Assembly (NCBI RefSeq): GCF_017875315.1
Contig: NZ_JAGGMM010000002.1
Coordinates: 655,867-719,866 of the forward strand
Origin: Methanomicrobium sp. W14
Lineage (GTDB): Archaea > Halobacteriota > Methanomicrobia > Methanomicrobiales > Methanomicrobiaceae
Reading direction: 5' to 3'
Length of the DNA: 64,000 nucleotides
Shown piece after piece: positions 28,232 to 36,580 of this stretch. The position numbers were made by a program, and so were the translations under genes. The stretch's first letter is position 1. Each line of letters starts with the position of its first letter. The notes beneath the pieces are model-generated. The model searched no databases. It was not told the origin of the DNA and saw only the letters and a program-made list of their open reading frames with translations.

Positions 28232-30088
28232 TTGAGAGCCGCAAATTTTTCCTCTCAATTCGAGAAAATAGCAAAATTTTTCACAACTGAGAGGACTTTG
28301 CTGTTATTATTTGTTATTGCGCTTTTGCTGCGTTTTTTGTTTCTTGATTTGAAACTGCTCCATCATGACGAGTCTATCCATGCGTGGTTTTCACTTAGAC
28401 TGCTTGAATACGGGACATACTCATACGATCCTACATATCACGGACCTTTCCTGTATTATGTAACGGCAGGCGTCTTCTCGCTTCTGGGAGCAAGTGACCT
28501 GACCACAAGGATTGTGCCTTCACTTCTCGGAAGTCTGGTCATACTTCTGGTATATCCAATATACAAACTCGGATATCTGGACAGGGCGCAGACAATCATT
28601 GTAGCCCTGTTTCTTGCGATATCACCTGATATGGTATATTTCTCAAGATTTTTGAGAAATGACATATTTATTGTTTTTTTCACTCTTGTACTGCTTATCG
28701 CACTTCTCTATTATATAGAGAGAAAAGAGCTGAAGTATGCGGTTTTAGCGGCTGTCGCAGCTGGGCTTTCGATGTCGTGCAAGGAGAACGTCCCGATAAT
28801 AATCCTGATATTTGGAATTTATCTGCTCTATATTGTGCTCAAAAAGAAATTTGTTCTTCCAAAAAGATGGATTCTTCACCTGGCGGTATTTGTTTTTGTA
28901 ACCGCCGGAATAATGGCGGCATTTTATTCATCCTTCGGGATGCAACCGGAAGTGCTTTTGAACGGTCCTTATGATGCTCTCAGCCACTGGATTGCGATGC
29001 ATGAAGAACAGCGTCTTGGGGGCCCTTTTTACTTTTATATAATCCTGTTTCTCCTGTATGAGCTTCCGATATTTATACTGGCTGTCTCCGGAGTTCTTGA
29101 CTTTGTAAGGTTCAAAACAAAAAAATCCGAGCTTTTGGCAGATGATTTCTTTGAGGAGCCGGAGGTTTCCGTGGAGCCTGCGGAGTATGTGTCGTCAGAT
29201 CTGCTGGCTTCGGGTGAACTGAACGAAGATACAGGCGAGGGGCCAAAAACCGGCGTGGACAGGGCCGAAGAGGCTTCTTTAACTTATCCGGCAGAGGCCG
29301 TGGATACTGTGGATAAGGAGAGCAGCCCTGGATGTGTCGCTGATAGTCTCTGTGAATCTGTCCTGAATAAGAAGAAGGATCCGTCAGAGCCAAAGCCGGT
29401 AAACACTAAAAACCGTGAGTTCACGCGTTTCTGTATCTTCTGGATGCTGACGTCCCTTGTGGTCTATGCATATATCGGGGAAAAGGTGCCGTGGCTGATA
29501 CTTCACCAGCTTCTGCCTATGATCTTTGTGTCAGTTTACTGCCTTCGCAGGTGGAAAATATGGTTAACGTGTGCAGGGGTATTGTTCCTGATTGTTATGA
29601 CAATGCATGTTGCTTTTACACCTGCGGACATAAGTGAACCTATCGTGCAGGTCCAGAACTCCGAAGACCTCCGCGATGTCATGAAATATATGGATTCGGC
29701 GCAGCATGTTGTATTAGGAAACGATGTCGAGTGGCCATTTGTGTGGTATTACATGCAGAAGTCTTCACCTGAACTCACTTACTATGGAGATTCCGGCTAT
29801 GACAGTGACGTGGGCCCTGAAAATTTTGACGTTATAATACTGCATGATACCGAAAGCGTTGATGAAATACCGGGATTCACGAAGTATACGTACAAAAGAG
29901 GCTACTGGATAAATGTATACGGGCTTATTAAATCACCGTCTGCCGGCGGCAGCGTAACGGGTGCAGGATACTGGGAAATTGTCTTTGACGATATGAAAAA
30001 GCTTGTTTCTTATTATTTCACAAGAAACACTGACCTTGGAAGCCTCAACATAGACGTATTCGTAAAAAACAACACATCAGTGCAGTGA
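28232..30088 (+). CDS. Agl23-like/GT39-type multi-span membrane protein
   Basis: A 618-residue membrane protein with about 10-11 hydrophobic segments and the GT-C-type N-terminal motif LLHHDESIHAWFSLRLLEYG, in which a His-Asp-Glu group faces the lipid-sugar donor. It resembles the TIGR03663/Agl23 group, linked in haloarchaea to dolichol-phosphate-sugar translocation and N-glycosylation. A hydrophilic, acidic insert of about 100 residues (about 295-395) separates two membrane blocks. The TTG at 28232 is supported as start by GGAGG at 28220-28224, seven bases away. Placement behind tuf-rpsJ is unusual. Confidence 0.8.
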   Translation: MRAANFSSQFEKIAKFFTTERTLLLLFVIALLLRFLFLDLKLLHHDESIHAWFSLRLLEYGTYSYDPTYHGPFLYYVTAGVFSLLGASDLTTRIVPSLLGSLVILLVYPIYKLGYLDRAQTIIVALFLAISPDMVYFSRFLRNDIFIVFFTLVLLIALLYYIERKELKYAVLAAVAAGLSMSCKENVPIIILIFGIYLLYIVLKKKFVLPKRWILHLAVFVFVTAGIMAAFYSSFGMQPEVLLNGPYDALSHWIAMHEEQRLGGPFYFYIILFLLYELPIFILAVSGVLDFVRFKTKKSELLADDFFEEPEVSVEPAEYVSSDLLASGELNEDTGEGPKTGVDRAEEASLTYPAEAVDTVDKESSPGCVADSLCESVLNKKKDPSEPKPVNTKNREFTRFCIFWMLTSLVVYAYIGEKVPWLILHQLLPMIFVSVYCLRRWKIWLTCAGVLFLIVMTMHVAFTPADISEPIVQVQNSEDLRDVMKYMDSAQHVVLGNDVEWPFVWYYMQKSSPELTYYGDSGYDSDVGPENFDVIILHDTESVDEIPGFTKYTYKRGYWINVYGLIKSPSAGGSVTGAGYWEIVFDDMKKLVSYYFTRNTDLGSLNIDVFVKNNTSVQ

Positions 30089-30090
30089 AT

Positions 30091-30109
30091 TTTCAGGTTT
30101 AACCTGAAA
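30091..30109. terminator. Hairpin between convergent genes
   Basis: TTTCAGGT (30091-30098) and ACCTGAAA (30102-30109) form an eight-pair stem with a three-base loop, two bases past the stop of the membrane-protein gene and in front of the oppositely transcribed reductase gene. It could end transcription from either side. Confidence 0.6.
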
Positions 30110-30159
30110 AAACCAAAAATATGTTTTATATAAAAATCAATACGGAAAAAAATAAGATA

Positions 30160-31350
30160 TTATTCCTGTACATAATTTTCCCGAGCTTCGGCCGGGATGG
30201 TCTGCCTGGAATCACTGAAGTAATTTTCCACTTCTGAAAGCATTTCAGCTATATTTATGCCCTGCGGGCACATTTCAAGGCACCTTCCGCATCTTGTACA
30301 CATCGATGCGGCACCTGTGCCGTTTGATTCAGGTTTTAGCATTGAGTGGTAGTAGAAATTTGCGGTTTCAAAATCGTTGAAGAGAAAAGAGCTGTTGTAA
30401 TGGGTAAAGCACGCGGGAATGTCAACCCCTTCGGGGCACGGCATGCAGTAGCCGCAGTTTGTGCAGTTGATCCTCATTTTTTTCCTTAGAATCTCTGCAA
30501 CGTCCGATACAAGCTCCAGCTCCTTGTACGTCATGGAGAGGGGCTCACTTTCCGACGCAACCCTGACATTCTCCTTTGCCTGTTCGGGAGTGCTCATTCC
30601 GCTCAACATAACGGATATCTCGGGACGGTTGAGCACCCATTTATAGCCCCATTCAGCAGGACTTCTGTTGCTGTCAACTTTTTTTAACATCCCGTTTATA
30701 TCATCGGGAATATTTCCTGCGAGATGACCTCCGCGAAGAGGCATCATGGCTGCAACACCTATGCCTTTTTTGCGTGCATACTCCAGCCCCTTTGTCCCTG
30801 CCTGAAAATCTTCGTCAAGGTAATTGTACTGTACCTGGCATATGTCCCAGTCGTATGAATCAAGAATCTTCCTGAATAAATTGAAATCACCGTGAAAAGA
30901 GAACCCTGCGTGCTTTATGGCACCTTTCCTTTTTGCCTCGTCCAGAAAATCCGTAACGCCCAAATCAAAAAGTTTTCTCCATCTTGTTTTTGAAAGTGCA
31001 ATCAAAAGATAATAATCGATATAACCTGTCTGAAGTCTCGATAACTGTTCATCAAGGATTTTTTTCATATCCTCTTTTGATTCCACATGCCATGACGGAA
31101 GCTTCGTTGCAAGGAATACTTTTTCGCGCAGGCCGCCTTTTAGGGCGCGTCCGATGAATGATTCACTTTCTCCTTTGTGATAGTCATACCCTGTATCTAT
31201 ATAATTTACGCCGTTTTCTATAGCATATCTGATCATTTCAGAAGCAGTCTGTTCGTCTATTCTCCCGTCGTCCTTAATCGGAAGGCGCATTGCTCCAAAA
31301 CCTAATGCAGATAGTTTATCACCTGTTTTAGGGTTGATTCTGTACAGCAT
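30160..31350 (-). CDS. Aldo/keto reductase with C-terminal 4Fe-4S domain
   Basis: Residues 1-270 form an AKR barrel and residues about 285-385 a two-cluster ferredoxin-like region (CTNCGYCMPC and CTRCGRCLEMCPQG). Catalytic Asp52, Tyr57 and Lys83 (DTGYDY, TKLPSW) are present. The strand that normally ends in His reads DYYLLIALS, so Ile117 takes the position of the catalytic His. Family members use NAD(P)H or ferredoxin on unknown carbonyl substrates. A TATA-like stretch at about 31378-31385 and AGGTGG before the ATG are present. Confidence 0.85.
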   Translation of the reverse strand: MLYRINPKTGDKLSALGFGAMRLPIKDDGRIDEQTASEMIRYAIENGVNYIDTGYDYHKGESESFIGRALKGGLREKVFLATKLPSWHVESKEDMKKILDEQLSRLQTGYIDYYLLIALSKTRWRKLFDLGVTDFLDEAKRKGAIKHAGFSFHGDFNLFRKILDSYDWDICQVQYNYLDEDFQAGTKGLEYARKKGIGVAAMMPLRGGHLAGNIPDDINGMLKKVDSNRSPAEWGYKWVLNRPEISVMLSGMSTPEQAKENVRVASESEPLSMTYKELELVSDVAEILRKKMRINCTNCGYCMPCPEGVDIPACFTHYNSSFLFNDFETANFYYHSMLKPESNGTGAASMCTRCGRCLEMCPQGINIAEMLSEVENYFSDSRQTIPAEARENYVQE

Positions 31351-31591
31351 TCTTTTGGTCCACCTGTATTGCTGTTCTTATATCGGGAATATAATTCGTG
31401 GAATATTATTCCGGAAAACCAGATCCGGGATCACCAGTTTTTTTCTTTTCAGAGAATGTTTTGTCACGAGACTATATTATGGCAATGATGTTCTTATATT
31501 ATGCATAAATCAGTAAGTTTCCTGGGTCTGTATAGAAAACACTCATAAGCTTTTGATTTAAAATATAAAGTTAGTTCAGGCGGTTTTGTAC

Positions 31592-32443
31592 ATGGACAAG
31601 GGGAAAGGAGACTGGCTGTGGCAGTGCACGGTTCCCGAAGGCACGCAGCTTTTGGAGCACACGCTCAAAACGGACCGCAGCATAATAATCGGAGATAAAA
31701 GCAGAATCGATTACGGTCTGTCAGGTGACGAAGTAATAGTCAGCGAATTCTGCCAGATAAAAGGAAATATCGAAACTGAAAATGACCTTAGGATAGACAA
31801 CTGGACTGAGATCACAGGAGACGTCACGTCAAACGGCAATGCGTATATCGGGGAAGGAGTAAAGATCAGTGGCCGCCTTAAGGTTCTTGGAGACCTTGAT
31901 CTGGGAGACAACGTCCAGATTGACAGCGGTTTTGAAGCCCGGGGATGGATTTCCATAAGAAATCCGCTTCCTGTAATTGCATATATTGTTCTGTACCTTG
32001 TGACCCTCCTTGGTCTTGAAAAAGAGGAGGAGATAAATGCATTTCTCCAGAAACTTTTCTCTGATGATGATGAAGATGAAAAACCGCTGCCACTTATAAT
32101 TCCCCCGAGCTCAACTCTTAACATGGAGGTATTTTCCGTTATAAGCCCGATGCATATAGGTCAGGGCTGCCGCCTTCACGGAAACATACGTGCCAAATCT
32201 GTGGTTGTTGAAAAAAACAATACTATATTCGGCAGTCTCTCGGCTGAAGACGATGTGAAAATATGTAAGGATTCAACCGTTCACGGTGCCGTCAGTTCCG
32301 GGGGCGGTGACATTGAGATAGAGCCCGGCGTTCATGTTCTCGGAGACGTGAGGTGCCAAAGCCTTCTGCTTGACGAGGATTCCATTCTTGACGGAACAAT
32401 CCGTGCTCCGGGCGGCGTAAAAATTGTGAGAAAGAAACAATGA
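31592..32443 (+). CDS. Polymer-forming bactofilin-like protein
   Basis: A 283-residue protein made largely of short right-handed beta-helix repeats with recurring hydrophobic-Gly-Asp/Asn positions (for example GDVTSNGNAYIGEGVKISG and GDLDLGDNVQIDS). The repeats form two blocks, about 30-125 and 185-280, separated by a hydrophobic helix (VIAYIVLYLVTLLGL) and an acidic segment. This is the polymer-forming cytoskeletal/bactofilin pattern. ATG 31592 is preferred to the in-frame TTG at 31586. It overlaps the next gene by four bases (ATGA). A role in cell-envelope scaffolding is inferred. Confidence 0.8.
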   Translation: MDKGKGDWLWQCTVPEGTQLLEHTLKTDRSIIIGDKSRIDYGLSGDEVIVSEFCQIKGNIETENDLRIDNWTEITGDVTSNGNAYIGEGVKISGRLKVLGDLDLGDNVQIDSGFEARGWISIRNPLPVIAYIVLYLVTLLGLEKEEEINAFLQKLFSDDDEDEKPLPLIIPPSSTLNMEVFSVISPMHIGQGCRLHGNIRAKSVVVEKNNTIFGSLSAEDDVKICKDSTVHGAVSSGGGDIEIEPGVHVLGDVRCQSLLLDEDSILDGTIRAPGGVKIVRKKQ

Positions 32444-33276
32444 TGAAAATAGCTGACATTTTTGAGATAGAAAGTCCGGTATGCATAGAGCCTGCACTTA
32501 TGGATCATACTGAAGACGGTTATACAAATATGGTCCTTTCAATGGAGACTGAATGCGGCCGGCTTCTTGTCGATGAAAACGAAGACCCGGTAGCAGTCGC
32601 TTTCCATGACAAAAACGGGTGGTTTGTGTCTTCTTACCTTTACAGGCCCTTTTCACCTGATATTCTCGAACTGTTCGAGACGTGTTCCGGAGACATATAC
32701 CAGGAGAAAAGGGAAGTCTACGAAGGCGCTTTAAGGGAGTATTACTGCGGGGATATTTTAAGCGAATTTCCTGAGGTAATCGAAGACAACCGTCCGGGAA
32801 GGTACGAGATGATTGAAAGCCTCTTAAGTGAACTTCTTGGTGAAGGTAACAATAAGACGGCGCTTGATTTCTGCTGCGGTTCGGGTGTCGCCTCAAAGGT
32901 ATTGTCAGATATGGGTTATAAGACACTTTCTTTTGACTATGACGCTTCTCTTATCTCGTGTGGTCTTCAGCATGAAAGGCTCTCCCCTGAAAGGACAATC
33001 TGCATTGACGGTACAGATGCTTCAGTATTTTGCAGCCCCTCCTTTGCAGGAACCGGACTTATGTTCGGCGATATAACGTCCTTTAATGCGTCAATGTGGG
33101 AGGACATCACTGCGGAACTATTCTCGTTGTCTGAAAAAACGGTTATCTCGGTTGCAACCGAACGCGAGATACGCATGATTGGGGAGTGGTGCAGGGATGC
33201 AGGCAGAAAGCCTGAGATAATCGAAAATGACAGGGACCCGATATATGATGCATGGGTCTGCTATTCCGAGAAATAA
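32440..33276 (+). CDS. Class I SAM-dependent methyltransferase-like protein
   Basis: A 278-residue protein with a C-terminal Rossmann-type methyltransferase fold: motif I LDFCCGSGVASKVL (about residue 141), an acidic end of strand two in LSFDYD, and a motif near SVATEREIRM. The N-terminal 120 residues lack a recognised domain. Substrate is unknown. Its ATG overlaps the stop of the bactofilin-like gene, so both are made together. In methanogens this pair is likely envelope-related, but that is inference. Confidence 0.75.
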   Translation: MMKIADIFEIESPVCIEPALMDHTEDGYTNMVLSMETECGRLLVDENEDPVAVAFHDKNGWFVSSYLYRPFSPDILELFETCSGDIYQEKREVYEGALREYYCGDILSEFPEVIEDNRPGRYEMIESLLSELLGEGNNKTALDFCCGSGVASKVLSDMGYKTLSFDYDASLISCGLQHERLSPERTICIDGTDASVFCSPSFAGTGLMFGDITSFNASMWEDITAELFSLSEKTVISVATEREIRMIGEWCRDAGRKPEIIENDRDPIYDAWVCYSEK

Positions 33277-33305
33277 ATCTAAAATATAAAAATATTAAGA
33301 CTTTT

Positions 33306-36300
33306 TCAGCTTTCTATTTTCCTGAGAATATTCATCGTGAAAGTTCTTTGGGTGGGGTTCTCCGCATTTGCAACGATATTTTCAAGGACAGGGACAGCCC
33401 TTCTGCCTATTGATATTATTGCCGTTTCAGCTTCTTTTCTGACAACCTGGGAGTTGTCGCACAGCGCTTTTGCAAGTATGGGCACTGTCTCCTCTCCTCC
33501 TATACTTCCAAGTGTTACGACGGCGGCAAGTCTCGTATTGATGTCTTCATCAAAAACAGCGTATGAAAGAGGTTTTATTGCAGGTTTACCTATCTTTTCA
33601 AGCTCTTTCCAGTGCTTCTTTGCTATCAGGTATAAAGAGATGCTCTCTTCTGTTTCCGGGACCCAGTTCATCTCGTCAAGGGCATGCGCAACTGCAGGCC
33701 TGTTATGGCAGTTTACTGAACCCAATTCTTCTGTGAGGCCTTCTATTGCATCCTTACCAAAGCTCTTAAGAGATTCAACGGCAAGTCTGTTCACCTGCTC
33801 ATTACCTTCTTCCAGTACATTAATCAGAGGTTTTACAGCTTTGCTGTCATTTATATATCCGAGCGATCTTATTGCAGCACTCTTTACGGCCGGGTTATCC
33901 TCTTTTGAGGCGAATATGAGTGCATCAACAGATCTGTGATCACCCATGAAACCGAGCGACTCCGCTGCGACTTTCCTGACTTCAGGAATCTCCTCTTTGT
34001 ACAGTGTTTCACACAGGGCATCGATTGTGACCTTTTCCGGAATCTTTCCAAGGCTCTGTGCTGCGATAATTTTTGTACCTGTATTCCCGTCCTTAAGTGA
34101 TTTTATAAGGCCCTGTATTGCCCTGTCTCCGAGACCTGTAAGAATTTCCGCAACGAAGTTCTGGAAGGAGGGGTTTTCGCCGCTTTCTGCCAGCTCCTCT
34201 ATAAGGGGCTCTATCATGTCTTCACCTATGATGAACACCTTTTCGGCGGCTTTCATCTGAACACTGCTGTCTTCGCTTTTAAGATCAGATATCACTTTTC
34301 TGATCTCTGCTGTCATCTTGTCTGATGAATTTTTGTCCTTTACAGGTCTTTTTTCCTGCTTCGGGACAATCTTCTCTTCTCCGGAAGTTCCGTAAAGGGC
34401 CTGTTTCGCATGGTTTCTTATGCTCTCGTCATCATCGGTTTCAAAGGTTGACAAAGCCTGTTTTGCTCTCAAATCTTCTATTCCGGATAGTGCGGCAATC
34501 ATCCCTGTCTTTTCCATATATGTTCCCTGGATAAGAACTCTCTGGGATTCGTCAATAAGTGGGTTGAACAGGTACTCACTTAAGGATATGAGGGCTTTAA
34601 CGGCGCATTCACGTACATCGTATTCGGAATCGTTGAGCATCCTGACGCACTGGGATATTGATGACCAGTCGTCTATTTTACTGATTGTTCTTATCGCGTT
34701 CATCCTGACTGTCATGTCCTGATCGGCAAAAACGTCTTTCAGAATACCGAGTGTTATTACACCGAATTTTGCCGCAGAATCCGACGCTTCTGTCCTGACT
34801 TTCAGGCTTTTATCTGAAAACAGATTTATGATTGCCGGAAGTGTCTTCTCCTCTTTAATCTGCCCGAGTGAATGCACGGATGCCGTCCGCACATTTTCAT
34901 TTTTGTCCTTTGTAAGTCTGACAAGATAAGAAGCGGCACTTGTAGCCTTAATGTCGCCAAGAGACTCAATCGCTGCAATTCTTACATTATTTTTCCCATC
35001 GGAAAGAAGGGCCTTCATGCATTCGATTCCGGCTTCTCCTGCATTTTTAAGGCTTTCTACAGCCGCAGCCCTGATTATTTCGTTGTCGTCAGAAAGGGCT
35101 TTTGAAAAACGGACTGTCCTTTCTTCGTCAAGCCCGTTTTTGCGCATAAGAGCAGCCCAAAAATCCTCTTTTGCAGAGTTTTTGGACGCCATGGATTCTT
35201 TCTGGCGCTTAATCTGCTCTTCAACCTCTTCATCCGGGGTCCGTGGTTTTTTGCCCGGCTTTTTCTTCAAATTTTCTGCATTCTTTTTCTTTATGAGAGC
35301 TGCTGCTTCAATGGCTCCTTTTTTAAGCTCTTTATCCTCACTTTTCAGTGCGTCATTTATTGCAGAGTAACCGATATTTCCCATTGCACGGAGGACTTCG
35401 GCTGATTTGAGCCTGACACCCGGGTTTTGATCCTTAAGTGACTCAATGAGATACGGAAGAGCTGATTCCCTCATCTGGAGAAGATCAGTCCATTTCTCCT
35501 TTATCATCAGGTACCTTGCCTTCTGCCCGTTATCGGACGGTTTCCAGCCTGTTTTGTCAAGGGCCCAGACTGCCTCCATCCTGACGTATGAGTCGCTGTC
35601 TTCAAGTTTTTTTACAATGTACGGAACAAGCCGCCTGTCCCTGAGATTTCCTGCCGCCTCTGCCGCCTTTTGCCTGACTGACCCGTCATTGTCCTCTAAA
35701 AGTTTTATCAGGAGAATTAAAGACTGTTCGTCGTTGTATTTTGAAAGCACTTCTGCAATGCCTCTTTTCTTATCAGCAGTCCCTTTTATGACTTCGGTCT
35801 GGAGTATTGGCAGGGAGTCTTTTCCAAGTTTTACAAGTGACTCAATATCGTTTTTGGCATTGAAAAAAAGTGCCATCTGTACACGGCTTTTTGGCTTCCA
35901 GTTTATATTTTCAAGAGATTTTGCAGATTCTTCACGTACTTTGTCATTTTTGTCTTCAAGTGCTGCCACCAGAAGTTCTTCAACTTCTGTACCCAGATAT
36001 CCGAGGTAGCCGAGTGATAATACGGCACCTCTTCTTGCCCTGTAATTTTTGCTGTTCAGTGTTTCTTTTAGCGGATTTAATGCTGTATCTCCGTTCTGGC
36101 CGATTGCGCGTGCGGCACCGTCTCTTACACGTTCGTTTCCTGTTGTTACAAGTTTCAGAAGTGTCGGAAGTGCGGCCTCCCCGTAAGTACCAAGAACTTC
36201 CGCTGCACCTGTCCTTACAAGGGAATTGTCGGAGTTGAGTGCCTTTAAAAGATGTATTATTGCTGGTTTTCCTATTTCAGTGAGACGTACTGCGGCATTT

Positions 36301-36404
36301 TCACGTATTTTCCATTCTTTTGATCCAAGCGACAGCATCAGCGTCTCAATTTCATCGGTCTGGTTTTCCCTGTTGCTGTTTTCTTTTCGATCAAAAAGGG
36401 CCAT
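33306..36404 (-). CDS. Large HEAT-repeat (PBS-lyase-like) protein
   Basis: A 1032-residue solenoid with about 20 or more HEAT repeats of about 31-38 residues. Recurring patterns include VRxxAAExLGxxG and PxLIxxLKDxNxxVRxxA. A charged, non-repeat linker occurs near residues 390-425 (KKKPGKKPRTPDEEVEEQIKRQ) and another near 680-705. No catalytic domain is present. Such proteins are scaffolds; some bind phycobilins or phosphatase subunits, but no partner can be named here. It converges with the methyltransferase gene and is divergent from the U32 gene. Confidence 0.85.
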   Translation of the reverse strand: MALFDRKENSNRENQTDEIETLMLSLGSKEWKIRENAAVRLTEIGKPAIIHLLKALNSDNSLVRTGAAEVLGTYGEAALPTLLKLVTTGNERVRDGAARAIGQNGDTALNPLKETLNSKNYRARRGAVLSLGYLGYLGTEVEELLVAALEDKNDKVREESAKSLENINWKPKSRVQMALFFNAKNDIESLVKLGKDSLPILQTEVIKGTADKKRGIAEVLSKYNDEQSLILLIKLLEDNDGSVRQKAAEAAGNLRDRRLVPYIVKKLEDSDSYVRMEAVWALDKTGWKPSDNGQKARYLMIKEKWTDLLQMRESALPYLIESLKDQNPGVRLKSAEVLRAMGNIGYSAINDALKSEDKELKKGAIEAAALIKKKNAENLKKKPGKKPRTPDEEVEEQIKRQKESMASKNSAKEDFWAALMRKNGLDEERTVRFSKALSDDNEIIRAAAVESLKNAGEAGIECMKALLSDGKNNVRIAAIESLGDIKATSAASYLVRLTKDKNENVRTASVHSLGQIKEEKTLPAIINLFSDKSLKVRTEASDSAAKFGVITLGILKDVFADQDMTVRMNAIRTISKIDDWSSISQCVRMLNDSEYDVRECAVKALISLSEYLFNPLIDESQRVLIQGTYMEKTGMIAALSGIEDLRAKQALSTFETDDDESIRNHAKQALYGTSGEEKIVPKQEKRPVKDKNSSDKMTAEIRKVISDLKSEDSSVQMKAAEKVFIIGEDMIEPLIEELAESGENPSFQNFVAEILTGLGDRAIQGLIKSLKDGNTGTKIIAAQSLGKIPEKVTIDALCETLYKEEIPEVRKVAAESLGFMGDHRSVDALIFASKEDNPAVKSAAIRSLGYINDSKAVKPLINVLEEGNEQVNRLAVESLKSFGKDAIEGLTEELGSVNCHNRPAVAHALDEMNWVPETEESISLYLIAKKHWKELEKIGKPAIKPLSYAVFDEDINTRLAAVVTLGSIGGEETVPILAKALCDNSQVVRKEAETAIISIGRRAVPVLENIVANAENPTQRTFTMNILRKIES

Positions 36405-36580
36405 AAAAATATTCTCCTGTATGGATCAGAAATTTCTCTTCTCTTTATACATATCTCATTATATGTTTTTTGAGATTACGGTTTAGACACAAGAGTTTAA
36501 CCAATTGCCGGAAATATGAATAAAAAAGATCTAATGGAAACAATACAAAATGCAACAATCTAAACCGGTTCTGTGAGACA

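Noticed and set aside
31334..31516. 60-residue ORF in the gap before the bactofilin-like gene
   Set aside because: Phe/Cys-rich random composition, covers the promoter of the aldo/keto reductase gene.
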